45,935 bases of DNA from Burkholderiales bacterium (GTDB lineage: Bacteria > Pseudomonadota > Gammaproteobacteria > Burkholderiales > Burkholderiaceae). The stretch spans positions 1 to 45,935 of the forward strand of contig JAMFSK010000070.1 of NCBI GenBank assembly GCA_026225235.1, read 5' to 3'. Positions 35,767-44,663 of the stretch are shown piece by piece; position 1 is the first letter of the stretch, and every line of letters begins with the position of its first letter. The notes under the pieces were generated by a model. The model did not search any database. It worked only from the letters and a program-made list of their open reading frames with translations, and was not told the DNA's origin. Position numbers and translations under genes: made by a program.

Positions 35767-36735
35767 TCAGCGCCGCCGTCGGACGACATAGCAGGCCGAT
35801 GCCCCGATGATGATCACGCCTTTAACGATCGTCTGCGCCTGCACGGGCATCCCGAGCAGCAGCACGATATTGAATACAATGATCAGGATCGCCGCACCGG
35901 TCAGGCCGCCGAGCAGTGTGCCGCGTCCTCCCGACAGCGCGACCCCGCCCATGACTGCCGCCACAATCGAATCGAGTTCGAAGCCGCGCCCCACCCAGTT
36001 GTCGACGATGCCGACATAGCCCGACAAGATCAGGCCGGCGAGTCCGGCGAGCAAGGCGCTGACGATGTAACAGATGATCCGCACCCAGTCGGGACTGACG
36101 CCGACGAGGCGCGCCGACTCGGGGTTGCCGCCGACCATGAAAACCCGACGTCCGAAGGTCGATGCATGGAGCAGTACACCGAGCACTATCGCGCAACCGA
36201 CAAGAATCAGTACGTTGACCGGAGCGCCGGACACGAAGCCCGTGCCCATTTCATGAAATAGCGGCGGTACGTTGCCTGACGGCGCACCTTGCGTATAGGC
36301 AAAGCGCAGCCCTTCCAGCACCACGGCAGTCGCAAAGGTCGCCAGAAACGGCGAGACCTGGCGCTTGGTGACGAGCAGCCCGTTGAGCAGGCCTGCGCAA
36401 AAGCAGATAGCAAGGGTCACGCCGAATATGGCTGGCGCCGCCGCGTTGGTGCCGTCGAACCCCGTTGCGACGACTGCGGCCGTCGCCATCACCGAGGCCA
36501 CGGAAAGGTCGAGCCCCCCGACGAGGATCACAAAAACCTGCCCGATCACGACGATGCCGAGCGGCGCGAACTGCACGAGCATATTGACGACGTTGTCGCC
36601 ACGCAGAAAGGTCGGCGACGTCACGCCCGACACGAGCACCAGCAGGATGAAGAAAATGAAGATGCCGTAACGGCGAGCGAAATCCATGGAGAGCAACCGT
36701 GTCAGCGGCGAAGGTCGGGAAACAATCGAGTTCAT
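35767..36735 (-). CDS. Ribose-type ABC transporter permease 2
   Basis: RbsC/BPD_transp_2 family permease of 322 residues with eight or more hydrophobic segments. GQVFVILVGGLDLSVASVMA and GGVALSGGRGTLLGGLTGA are the conserved family blocks. The ATG at 36735 overlaps the stop of the preceding permease (ATGA). The frame remains open far upstream to 37596, but that part is a shadow of the other permease. Two different permeases indicate a heterodimeric channel. Confidence 0.9.
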   Translation of the reverse strand: MNSIVSRPSPLTRLLSMDFARRYGIFIFFILLVLVSGVTSPTFLRGDNVVNMLVQFAPLGIVVIGQVFVILVGGLDLSVASVMATAAVVATGFDGTNAAAPAIFGVTLAICFCAGLLNGLLVTKRQVSPFLATFATAVVLEGLRFAYTQGAPSGNVPPLFHEMGTGFVSGAPVNVLILVGCAIVLGVLLHASTFGRRVFMVGGNPESARLVGVSPDWVRIICYIVSALLAGLAGLILSGYVGIVDNWVGRGFELDSIVAAVMGGVALSGGRGTLLGGLTGAAILIIVFNIVLLLGMPVQAQTIVKGVIIIGASACYVVRRRR

Positions 36736-37727
36736 GCTGCCACCCGTTTGCGCTGAGCATTCAACGACACCGCAATGATGATGGCGAGACCCTGGACGAT
36801 CAGTTGATAGTGCGACGGAATGCCGATGAAGTTGATGAGGTTGTTGAGCATGCTCAGCAAGTAGACCGCAATCAGTGTGCCGATCACGCCCCCGCGGCCA
36901 CCGGTGAGCACCGTGCCGCCGACCACGACCGGGGTGATCGACGCCAACGTGTAGTTCGCGCCGAGATACGGTTGACCCGAGCCGAACTGCGCAGCGAGAT
37001 AGATACCCGTAAGACCGGCGCAGACCGCCGAGAACACGTAGACGAACAGGATCACGCGCGCCTTGGGAACGCCCGTCAGCGTGGCGGCGTACTCGTCGTC
37101 GCCCACCATGTAGACATGCCGCCCAAGCCGGGTGTGATGCATGAAATAGGACACCGCGAAATAGCCGAGCACGACGATCGTCGCCGTTACGGGCACGGCC
37201 ATCAGGCGCCCGTAGGCCAGCGAATCGAAGCCGTCCGGCACGCTGCCCGCCGGTCCCAGCGAGTAGTAGAGGATCCCACCCTGAAGCACCGCGCCCATGC
37301 CAAGCGTCACGATCAGGGGATGAACCTTGAGCCACAGAACCAGCCCCCCATTGATCAGCCCCACGAGCACCGAGAGAACCAGTACGGCGATCACCGCCGC
37401 CGTCCAGCCGCCATAGGGATTGTCGGCGAGCCCCGAGGTCAGCGTCGCGGCGACGCTGATCAGCGAGCCGACTGACAGGTCGATCCCACCGGTGAGAATC
37501 GCGAGTGTCTGGCCAAGTGCAACGAGTGCAAGCCCCGTGGCTTGCTGATGCACATTGAGCAAGTTGCCAACCGTGGCAAACCGGTCGCTCATACACGTGC
37601 CGACGATCAGTAAAACGATCAGAAGCGCGCTCACCGCATAGACTGCAGCGTTCAGCGCGAGGTGACGACGCAAGGGCGTGTTGCGCGCGCGAGCGTGTCT
37701 CTTAGTTTGGTTCAGCAGCGTACTCAC
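36732..37727 (-). CDS. Ribose-type ABC transporter permease 1
   Basis: RbsC-family permease of 331 residues. Conserved GQTLAILTGGIDLSVGSLIS and VVVGGTVLTGGRGGVIGTLIA are visible, and a basic N-terminus (KRHARARNTPLRRH) precedes the first membrane helix. The start is a GTG at 37727 with GGAGG about 8 bases upstream, inside the 3' end of the ATPase gene (26-base overlap). Confidence 0.9.
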   Translation of the reverse strand: MSTLLNQTKRHARARNTPLRRHLALNAAVYAVSALLIVLLIVGTCMSDRFATVGNLLNVHQQATGLALVALGQTLAILTGGIDLSVGSLISVAATLTSGLADNPYGGWTAAVIAVLVLSVLVGLINGGLVLWLKVHPLIVTLGMGAVLQGGILYYSLGPAGSVPDGFDSLAYGRLMAVPVTATIVVLGYFAVSYFMHHTRLGRHVYMVGDDEYAATLTGVPKARVILFVYVFSAVCAGLTGIYLAAQFGSGQPYLGANYTLASITPVVVGGTVLTGGRGGVIGTLIAVYLLSMLNNLINFIGIPSHYQLIVQGLAIIIAVSLNAQRKRVAA

Positions 37728-39276
37728 GCTCGTCCTCCGTTGTCCGTCTCGTCGATGCCGTCGCCAGGGCCATGATGTCGTGCTCGGTCATCCGTTCGCC
37801 TTCGACTTCGCCGTTGATGCGTCCTTCATGCATGACGAGCACGCGATCCGACATACCAATCACTTCCTGAAGCTCGGAACTGATCATCAGGATGCCGAGC
37901 CCCTCCTGCGTGAGTTGCCGCATGACACGGTAGATTTCAGCTTTCGCTCCCACGTCGACGCCACGTGTCGGTTCATCGAGAATCAGCACGCGCTTGCACA
38001 CGCGCACCCAGCGGCTGATCAACACCTTCTGCTGATTGCCCCCCGATAGCGTGGCCACGCTCGCAGCCGGTCTTGCGCCAGCGATGCCGTAGTCCTCGAT
38101 CGCAACGACCGCCGCCTCGCGTTCGGCTCGCCGGTCGAGCAAACCGAAACGCGAGACACGCCCGAGCGTCGTCGCGGTAACGTTCTGTGCGACATTGAGC
38201 AGCATCAGCAAGCCTTGCGACTTGCGGTCTTCCGTGACGAAGCCGAGACCGAGGCGGATTGCCGCCGCCGGCGTCATGCGCGAGCGGCGTATGCCGCCGA
38301 TCTCGACCGTCCCGCGGTGCGCGCGCAAGGCACCGAAGATGCCCGAGGCGAGCTCGGTGCGTCCCGAACCCACCATTCCCGCAATACCGACGATCTCGCC
38401 GGCGCGCACCGTCAGCGAGGCGTCGAATACGCGATTGCCGACGCACAAATCTCGAACGTCGAGCAGGACGGGGGCGTCCGCCGCGATAGCCGGCTTGCCC
38501 GGGTAAATCTCTTTCATCTCGCGCCCGACCATCATGCGAACGAGCCCGTCGCGCGTGGTCTCGGCCACCGCCTGCGTGGCGACCTTGCAGCCGTCCTTCA
38601 TCACGGTCACACGATCGCAAAGCTCGAAGATTTCCTCGAGCCGGTGGGAGATATAGACGATCGCCACGCCCCGGTCGCGTAGCGCGCGCAGCCGAGTGAA
38701 AAGCAGTTGCACTTCCTTGCCCGCGATCACGGCAGTCGGCTCGTCGAGCACCAACACCCGCGTCTCGCTCGCCATCGCCTTCGCAATCTCGACCATCTGC
38801 TGGTCCGCAACGGAGAGGTTGCCAACGCGCTCGCGCGGATCCAGTTGCACGCCGAGTTCCGTGAGCAACACCCGCGCACGCTCGTGCATTCGCCGGTGAT
38901 CGACCAGACCGAGCAAGCGAGGACCGCGCGAGGGCTCGGCTCCCGCGAAGATGTTCTCTGCGACGCTCGACTGCGGAAACAGCACGAGCTCCTGATGGAT
39001 CACATGGATCCCGCGCCGTTTTGCATCGGATGCCGACTTCCATTGCACGGGCTGACCGTCGAAGCGAATTTCACCTTCGTCGGGTAGATAGACGCCGGCC
39101 ATCACCTTGGTCAGCGTCGATTTGCCCGCGCCGTTCTCACCGACGAGCGCATGGATTTCCCCGCCGCGCACGCCGAAGGAAACCCGGTCGAGACTTTTGA
39201 CGCCCGGAAACACCTTGGTGACCTGATGGACTTCGATCAGATCGGCGGCCGGGGTGACGAGGCCGGCGTTATTCAT
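37702..39276 (-). CDS. Ribose-type ABC transporter ATP-binding protein (RbsA-like)
   Basis: Fused double ATPase of 524 residues. The N-half has Walker A GENGAGKSTLTK, Walker B VLVLDEPTAV and a degenerate signature (LSVADQQMVEIAKA). The C-half has a degenerate Walker A (GMVGSGRTELA) but an intact signature LSGGNQQKV and LILDEPTRGVDVG, as usual for this family. The ATG overlaps the binding-protein stop by 4 bases. Confidence 0.93.
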   Translation of the reverse strand: MNNAGLVTPAADLIEVHQVTKVFPGVKSLDRVSFGVRGGEIHALVGENGAGKSTLTKVMAGVYLPDEGEIRFDGQPVQWKSASDAKRRGIHVIHQELVLFPQSSVAENIFAGAEPSRGPRLLGLVDHRRMHERARVLLTELGVQLDPRERVGNLSVADQQMVEIAKAMASETRVLVLDEPTAVIAGKEVQLLFTRLRALRDRGVAIVYISHRLEEIFELCDRVTVMKDGCKVATQAVAETTRDGLVRMMVGREMKEIYPGKPAIAADAPVLLDVRDLCVGNRVFDASLTVRAGEIVGIAGMVGSGRTELASGIFGALRAHRGTVEIGGIRRSRMTPAAAIRLGLGFVTEDRKSQGLLMLLNVAQNVTATTLGRVSRFGLLDRRAEREAAVVAIEDYGIAGARPAASVATLSGGNQQKVLISRWVRVCKRVLILDEPTRGVDVGAKAEIYRVMRQLTQEGLGILMISSELQEVIGMSDRVLVMHEGRINGEVEGERMTEHDIMALATASTRRTTEDEREYAAEPN

Positions 39277-40427
39277 TTCTCACCCGGCAACTTGACCTTA
39301 AACGTCGACGGGTTGTAGCCAGGTCCCATCCCGCCATCGATGAGTTCATCCGGCGGCCCGTTCTTGTCGACGATCTCGTCGATGTACTGGTCGGGATGCG
39401 GAACCGAAGCGGTCTCGTCACCCCGCGTGAGCGCGATCTGCGGGCTGATCTCATAGATCTTTGGCAGAGGCTGGCCCGCGAGCACCTTGAGCGCGACATC
39501 GATCGCCGTTCCGCCCATCGAAGGCGGATAGCCAACTTCGAGCATCGGGATCTTGTATTTCAATGCCAGCTGGAGCGGACCGTTCAGATCGGCTGTCGTG
39601 TGGGGCGGAATTTCGCCTGCCTTGTAACCGGCGGCCAGGAACGCATCGATCGAACCGGCAACCGGCAAGCCGTGTGCACACCAGACCGCGTTAATGCTGC
39701 GCCCATACTTCGAGATCATGGCCTGCATCTGCTGCTTGGCCTTCACGGGGCTCCAGTCAGAATAGACCGTATCGAGCACCTTGATGTCGGGATACTGCGA
39801 AAACACCTGCTTGGCCGCCGTCTCGCGGTCGGCGCTCACGCTCGAACCTGCCTGGCCTGCAAGCATGATCACATTGCCCTTGCCATGGAGCTTCTCGACA
39901 ATCCACTGCGCCCAGAGTCGGCCCATCATCGCATCGGAGCCCGTCACGAACGACACGAAGTTGTCGGACGAGATGCGGCGGTCGACCATCACGACCGGAA
40001 TGCCCTGCTTCATGGCACGGGTGACGACCGGGTCGAGCGCTTTCTGCGTGTTGGCGCTGACAATCAGCAGGTCGACGCCGCGCGAGCTCAAGTCCTGGAT
40101 GTCGGCTGCCTGTTTCGCGTCATCCATATTGCCGTTCGTGATGATCAACTGCTTGATGAGGTCCGGGTGCTCCGAAGCGGCCTTCATCAGGGAGTGCTGC
40201 ATCACGACACGCCAACTGTCGCCCAGGCCGGCGTTGGCGAAGCCGATCACGTAGGGCGGTTTCTTCTTGAACTTCGCATTGTCCGAGAAGGGAATATTGA
40301 CGGCTGGATTGAACAGGAACGTCCGGGGCGCGCCGGTGTAGTCGGCATGCGCGCTCACTGCGGGAATCATCAGGGCCGCGGCAAGAGTCAACGGGCCGAC
40401 ACGGCTCAGGCAAGGCAAATGACGCAT
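39273..40427 (-). CDS. Periplasmic substrate-binding protein, ribose-type transporter
   Basis: Type-1 periplasmic binding protein (SBP_2/Peripla_BP_4) of 384 residues. Signal peptide about residues 1-28 (cleavage after VSAHA). The body has KKKPPYVIGFANAGLGDSWR, DLSSRGVDLLIVSANTQKAL and VVMVDRRIS, the sugar-binding family pattern. The ATG at 40427 has GGAG 6 bases upstream; an ATG four codons earlier is less well placed. The ligand is unknown: the family binds sugars, polyols and related compounds, and the neighbours are oxidoreductases instead of sugar kinases. Confidence 0.9.
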   Translation of the reverse strand: MRHLPCLSRVGPLTLAAALMIPAVSAHADYTGAPRTFLFNPAVNIPFSDNAKFKKKPPYVIGFANAGLGDSWRVVMQHSLMKAASEHPDLIKQLIITNGNMDDAKQAADIQDLSSRGVDLLIVSANTQKALDPVVTRAMKQGIPVVMVDRRISSDNFVSFVTGSDAMMGRLWAQWIVEKLHGKGNVIMLAGQAGSSVSADRETAAKQVFSQYPDIKVLDTVYSDWSPVKAKQQMQAMISKYGRSINAVWCAHGLPVAGSIDAFLAAGYKAGEIPPHTTADLNGPLQLALKYKIPMLEVGYPPSMGGTAIDVALKVLAGQPLPKIYEISPQIALTRGDETASVPHPDQYIDEIVDKNGPPDELIDGGMGPGYNPSTFKVKLPGEK

Positions 40428-40474
40428 ATCAGTCTCCATGGATGTTTTTCTTCACCGGCCTCGCTGCACAGGAT

Positions 40475-40487
40475 CATCGTTACGATG
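40475..40487. promoter_or_regulatory. Palindrome upstream of the ribose-type transporter operon
   Basis: CATCGT-T-ACGATG, a perfect 6-bp inverted repeat with a one-base centre, 48 bases before the binding-protein start. Candidate operator for the transporter operon; the regulator is unknown. The rest of the 261-base gap shows nothing else clear. Confidence 0.35.
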
Positions 40488-40688
40488 TTCCCGCATGACC
40501 GGTTACGGTTTGCTTCGGATCACTACGTATTTACACTTCGTACGCGCCTGCCGAGAACCCACTGCCGAGGGCAGTTTCAGAGCGACGCGATCGATCTGAT
40601 ACCCACAACCACAGCCTCTACCCCGGTTTGAGCCTGCTTGTCCTGAGCACCGCATGCTTCGCGCGCACGGGGCTCCGGATCCGATCCA

Positions 40689-41651
40689 TCAGGTCTTGCC
40701 GGCGACCCTATCCGGTACGGCCGGGCGCTCTCCGAGCGCAGGTTCATCATTGATCCCTGCCTGCCACTCGAACAGTTTGACTATCGAGATGTAGTCTTCC
40801 GGGCCACCCCCATGGGCGATCCGGGCCTCGAACATCTGCTGCGCAATCGCACATAACGACACCGGCACACCGTTCTGCTTGGCGGCCGCGAGAATCAGCC
40901 CGATGTCGTTGCTCAGCAGCCCGGTTGTCATCTGCGGCTCGAACTGACGGGTGCGCAGCAACGGCATCTTGTAATGCAGCATCGGTGAGGCCGCCGGACT
41001 CGCGGCGATCACATCGAGCATCTGTGACCAGTCGAGCCCGCCGCGCCGGCCGAGCGCAAGCGCCTCGCCGAGCCCGCACGCGGTGATGGCGATCAGCAGG
41101 TTGACGACGAGCTTCGCATAGCGCGCCTCCTCGGCGTGGCCCACGAAGAACTGCTTCTCGCCGAACACGTCCAGCAGCGGTTTCGCCCAGGCATAGGCGG
41201 AAGGATCGCCGGACACCATCTGCATCAAGGTCCCTTCCTCCGCGTGCATGACCGTACCGGACATGGCGATTCGCAGGTACCGCACGTTCCACGACTCGGC
41301 AGCACGCGCGACTTCCGCTGACGCATGGGGCGAGACGGTGCTCGTGTCGATGAACAGTGCCCCTTGCCGTGCATTCGACAATAGACCCTGCTCCCCAATC
41401 GAGATCGCTCGCAAAGCTTCGTCGCCCGGCACCGACGAAACAATCACGCTGACATTGCGAATCGCCTCGGCCACTGAATAAGCGGGCAACGCGCCACACG
41501 CCACAATCTCGGCCAGATGCGCGGGATCGGTGTCGAATGCCGTCACCGGAAACCCCGCTTGCATGGCCCGGGTACTCAGCCGCTTGCCCATCGTGCCCGT
41601 GCCGATCCAGGCAATACGCGTATGTGCCGGCAGATGTTCGAGATCGCTCAC
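40689..41651 (-). CDS. 3-Hydroxyisobutyrate-dehydrogenase-family oxidoreductase (second copy)
   Basis: Beta-hydroxyacid dehydrogenase family protein of 320 residues from the GTG at 41651. That start is chosen because the Rossmann motif RIAWIGTGTMGKRLSTRAMQ then begins near residue 12, as in the first copy; no strong ribosome site marks it, and GTG 41726 is possible. The catalytic Lys/Asn lie in YAKLVVNLLIA. The substrate loop is highly altered (RIAMSGTVMHAEEG where DAPVSGG is usual). The C-terminus carries an extra tail of about 25 residues. Its substrate is likely different from that of the first copy. Confidence 0.83.
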   Translation of the reverse strand: MSDLEHLPAHTRIAWIGTGTMGKRLSTRAMQAGFPVTAFDTDPAHLAEIVACGALPAYSVAEAIRNVSVIVSSVPGDEALRAISIGEQGLLSNARQGALFIDTSTVSPHASAEVARAAESWNVRYLRIAMSGTVMHAEEGTLMQMVSGDPSAYAWAKPLLDVFGEKQFFVGHAEEARYAKLVVNLLIAITACGLGEALALGRRGGLDWSQMLDVIAASPAASPMLHYKMPLLRTRQFEPQMTTGLLSNDIGLILAAAKQNGVPVSLCAIAQQMFEARIAHGGGPEDYISIVKLFEWQAGINDEPALGERPAVPDRVAGKT

Positions 41652-41830
41652 GCCGGCACCATCGCTTCGTCGCTTGCCGCCCTGCCGGGCAAGATCGATT
41701 GGCCCCTCACCCGTGCCGTGGCCCACTTGAATCTCATTGCTTGCTCCATGCTTGATCGTCGGTATTCTGGTTGGTGTTGCGAGGATCGATCAGCGTGGCG
41801 AGGAGCCGCCGACCGGTGCCGCGCGCTCGC

Positions 41831-42136
41831 TCAACCTCCGACGGCGGGCACCTTCATCTGGCAATCCCAACGCTTGATCTTGACCTCCTTGTACAACCCG
41901 GCGAGTGTAAAGGGATCGCGCGCGACGAAATCGCCGACGTGCTTGAGATCGTCCGCCGACACGATGATGATCGAGCCGTTCGCGGTACCGAGTTCATAGT
42001 CGAGCGTGACGCCGCTGTGCAGCAGCGTGACACACGTTTGCGTCTCGAGGTAGCGCAAATGTCCATCGAGATTCTGTTCGCGAAGGGCAAGGTGATCGGG
42101 TTTGTCTTCGCAGACCAATACGTAGAGCTGGCTCAT
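41831..42136 (-). CDS. YciI-like protein (second copy)
   Basis: YciI-family protein of 101 residues with the His-Asp pair in DGHLRYLE and ARDPFTLAGLYKEVKIKRW. It is divergent from the LysR regulator and is followed by the second beta-hydroxyacid dehydrogenase gene after 179 bases. The order YciI then dehydrogenase here, and dehydrogenase then YciI in the other set, suggests the two families work in the same route. Sequence similarity to the first copy is low. Confidence 0.82.
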   Translation of the reverse strand: MSQLYVLVCEDKPDHLALREQNLDGHLRYLETQTCVTLLHSGVTLDYELGTANGSIIIVSADDLKHVGDFVARDPFTLAGLYKEVKIKRWDCQMKVPAVGG

Positions 42137-42222
42137 GTCGTTCGCTTCGTTTGGCGTTCATTTAATCTGGCGCCAAAGGTAACTTCAAAAACAACGAACA
42201 AAAAGCTCAAAAATCACGTACT

Positions 42223-42245
42223 ATCAATCGAATAATCCAATTGAT
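42223..42245. promoter_or_regulatory. LysR-type T-N11-A operator
   Basis: ATCAAT, 11 bases, ATTGAT: a perfect inverted repeat in the exact LysR-box format. It lies 87 bases upstream of the YciI-like gene and 138 bases upstream of the LysR gene, so one site can serve both divergent promoters. The surrounding 246-base gap is AT-rich compared with the window. Confidence 0.6.
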
Positions 42246-42382
42246 TCCGCGCATTTCGGTGGCCATTAAGGTCGAACCCTAAGGGGCGACACCCTGTCTC
42301 GCCCCGTCGTCAGGGACTTCCCCCGAGGCACAAAGCCAAACGTTCGACAAAGCGAATCAAATCGATCTGATAGGTTGATGAA

Positions 42383-43270
42383 TTGAATCATCCCCGCACG
42401 ACATTGGAAGAATGGGCAGTCCTCGGCGCCGTCGTCGACGAGGGTAGTTTTGCGCGTGCCGGGATTCGGCTGAACCGCAGCCAGAGTTCGATCAGCTACA
42501 TGCTTTCGAAGCTCCAGGAACGTCTCGGTGTCGAACTGCTTCGCGTCGAGGGGCGCCGCTCCGTCCTCACGAAAGACGGCCGCATTCTGCTCGCGCGAGC
42601 GCGCGAAGTGCTTGCGGATGTGCATCGTCTCGAGGCTGTCGCGCGCCACTTGTCGGATGGATGGGAAGCCGAAGTCAGCCTCGCGCTCGACGGCGTGTTC
42701 CCGACCAACCTGCTGCTGCAGGCACTAAGTCGCTTCCGCGAAGATGTGCCGCAAACGCTGCTCAGAATCCGCGAGGCGCCGCCCGGCGACGCGCAGAAAA
42801 TCCAGGCCGATGAAGCCGACATTGTCATCAGTGCCGGGGAGCCCAGTCGAGCCTCGGGTGAGCCGCTGATGCAACTCGACTTCATCGCTGTCTCGCATCC
42901 GCTGCATGCGCTGCAGACGCTGGGTCGGCCGATTCTGGAACTGGACCTGCCAGATCACACCGAGATCGTGACCGCCGATATCGGCTCCCTGCTTCCCCAT
43001 CCGGATGGCCGTGCGAACCGCGCGCCGCGCTGGACCGTGCAGAACGTACAGACTTCGATCGCCGCTGTGGTCGAGGGGCTCGGCTTTGCATGGATGCCGC
43101 AGCATGTCGTGCAGCCGCTGGTCGATCAGGGCAAGCTCAAGCTGCTGCCGCTGACACAGGGCACCCGGCGCCCTGTGCAGATTTTTTTGCGTCTGACCGA
43201 CTCCGAAATTGCCGGTCCCGCGACACGCGCGCTGGCACAGATGGTTCGCGAGGCGGTCGCGTCGCGCTGA
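42383..43270 (+). CDS. LysR-family transcriptional regulator
   Basis: LTTR of 295 residues. The winged helix-turn-helix (about residues 8-66) reads EEWAVLGAVVDEGSFARAGIRLNRSQSSISYMLSKLQERLGVELL. The effector domain follows, with EADIVISAGEP and VEGLGFAWMPQHVV. The start must be the TTG at 42383: the nearby ATG at 42378 is out of frame and stops at once, and the next in-frame ATG would remove the DNA-binding helix. It probably controls the divergent YciI-like and dehydrogenase genes through the T-N11-A box. Confidence 0.9.
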   Translation: MNHPRTTLEEWAVLGAVVDEGSFARAGIRLNRSQSSISYMLSKLQERLGVELLRVEGRRSVLTKDGRILLARAREVLADVHRLEAVARHLSDGWEAEVSLALDGVFPTNLLLQALSRFREDVPQTLLRIREAPPGDAQKIQADEADIVISAGEPSRASGEPLMQLDFIAVSHPLHALQTLGRPILELDLPDHTEIVTADIGSLLPHPDGRANRAPRWTVQNVQTSIAAVVEGLGFAWMPQHVVQPLVDQGKLKLLPLTQGTRRPVQIFLRLTDSEIAGPATRALAQMVREAVASR

Positions 43271-43297
43271 TCGCCCGCATCGCACATTCTTCCGCTG

Positions 43298-43318
43298 CAA
43301 GGAAATCTGATTTCCTTG
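43298..43318. other. 9-bp palindrome after the LysR gene
   Basis: CAAGGAAAT-CTG-ATTTCCTTG is a perfect inverted repeat 27 bases after the LysR stop and 75 bases before the Dabb gene. It has no T-run. A terminator-type hairpin or an operator for the next gene are both possible. Confidence 0.45.
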
Positions 43319-43393
43319 TGAAGGCTTCAAGTTCAGGAGCTGAACCACTATCGTGTCGATGACTGAGGATCACAACGTCGAACCGGCCATTCC

Positions 43394-43711
43394 ATGATCA
43401 AGCATGTGGTGATGTGGCGTCTAAGAGGCGCTAACGAAGCCGAGAAAACCCGCGCTCAACACCTCGTCAAGACGGTGTTCGAGTCGCTCAACGGCAAGAT
43501 CCCGGGGATGCTTCACCTTGAGATCGGCTTCGATACCAGCGCGGCGGACTATGCATGCGACGTCGTGCTGTACTCGGAATTCGAGTCGCAGGCGGCGCTC
43601 GATGCTTATGCGAATCACCCCGAGCATTGGCTTGCGAAAGAGCGAGTCGGCGATGTGCGCATCGAGCGTTATCAGGTCGATTACGCAGCGCCTGTGAACC
43701 CGTTGCGCTGA
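43394..43711 (+). CDS. Dabb (stress-responsive A/B barrel) domain protein
   Basis: Protein of 105 residues with the Dabb-family pattern: MIKHVVMWRLRG at the N-terminus, ETRAQ-like helix, IPGMLHLEIGFDTS, then DVVLYSEFESQAALDAYANHPEHWLA, which is the strongest signature. Dimeric alpha/beta-barrel proteins of this type have varied or unknown roles. It is followed by a bidirectional terminator shared with sodB. Its link to the catabolic genes on the left is uncertain. Confidence 0.88.
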   Translation: MIKHVVMWRLRGANEAEKTRAQHLVKTVFESLNGKIPGMLHLEIGFDTSAADYACDVVLYSEFESQAALDAYANHPEHWLAKERVGDVRIERYQVDYAAPVNPLR

Positions 43712-43797
43712 GTCGCGAGCCGGCTGGTTTGGGTACCGGTTGCTGATTGCGCGGCCCCGTCGCATTCCGATGCCGTTTATCGAGTGTCCAAAAACTC

Positions 43798-43823
43798 GAA
43801 AGCCCTCACGCTGGAGGGCTTTC
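43798..43823. terminator. Bidirectional terminator between the Dabb gene and sodB
   Basis: GAAAGCCCTC and GAGGGCTTTC form a perfect 10-bp stem with a 6-base loop. Five A's on the left give a T-run for the leftward sodB transcript; the rightward side has only weak T content. Its position between convergent genes supports the call. Confidence 0.85.
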
Positions 43824-43902
43824 GTTGTCGCTTCTACACCCTGACGAGTGGCGGCACTGGGGCTGGATTGCCCAGACCCCACGTTCACGCCACAGCCGTC
43901 TC

Positions 43903-44481
43903 TCAGGCGCCGAAATTCTTCTCAGCAAAGGCCCAGTTCACGATGTTCCAGAACGCTTCGACAAACTTCGGACGTGCGTTGCGGTAGTCGATGTAGTACG
44001 CGTGTTCCCAGACGTCGAGCGTCAACAGCGGCTTCGAATCCGTCGTCAGCGGCGTAGCGGCATTGCTCGTCGAAACGATGTCGAGCGAACCGTCTGCCTT
44101 GCGCACGAGCCAGGCCCAGCCCGAACCGAAGGTGCCGATGGCGACCTTGGTGAACTCTTCCTTGAACTTGTCGTACGAACCGTACTTCTTGTCGATCGCT
44201 TCAGCCAGCGCACCGCTCGGCTTGCTGCCGCCCGGCGTCATGCTGTTCCAGAAGAAGGTGTGATTCCAGATTTGCGCGGCGTTGTTGAAAATACCACCCG
44301 ATGCCTTGCGGACGATGTCTTCAAGCGGAAGGTTCTCGAACTCGGTGCCCGGGATCAGCTTGTTCAGGTTCGTCACATAGGTCTGGTGGTGCTTGCCATA
44401 GTGAAACTCAAGCGTCTCTTCCGAGATGCTCGGCGCGAGTGCGTCCTTGGCGTAGGGCAGCGGCGGCAACGTATGTTCCAT
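43903..44481 (-). CDS. sodB: Iron superoxide dismutase
   Basis: Cytoplasmic superoxide dismutase of 192 residues, the standard FeSOD length. Iron ligands are His27 in [13 protein letters not shown], the His of [10 protein letters not shown], and Asp and His of [12 protein letters not shown]. The Gln in [13 protein letters not shown] marks the iron type. The ATG at 44481 gives the canonical N-terminus [11 protein letters not shown] -10-like TACAAT (44570-44565) lies upstream without a good -35. Confidence 0.96.
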   Translation of the reverse strand: MEHTLPPLPYAKDALAPSISEETLEFHYGKHHQTYVTNLNKLIPGTEFENLPLEDIVRKASGGIFNNAAQIWNHTFFWNSMTPGGSKPSGALAEAIDKKYGSYDKFKEEFTKVAIGTFGSGWAWLVRKADGSLDIVSTSNAATPLTTDSKPLLTLDVWEHAYYIDYRNARPKFVEAFWNIVNWAFAEKNFGA

Positions 44482-44663
44482 GGTCTTTCTTCCTGTTGTA
44501 AGGGGGACTTGAAAAATCTTATAGGGGAATACGGGGTGATGCTCGGGGTACAGCGCGACTTGTGATTGTAGGCGATCGCGCTCGACACAGTGCGCCGCGA
44601 TTTCCATGCCCGGGGATTCTGCGCTCCGTGACATGACGTGCTCGCGACAGACCCATGACCATC

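Noticed and set aside
36736..37596. Upstream extension of the second ribose-type permease
   Set aside because: It overlaps the other permease in a different frame and reads as low-quality Arg/Gly-rich sequence. The ATG at 36735 with an ATGA overlap is the natural start.
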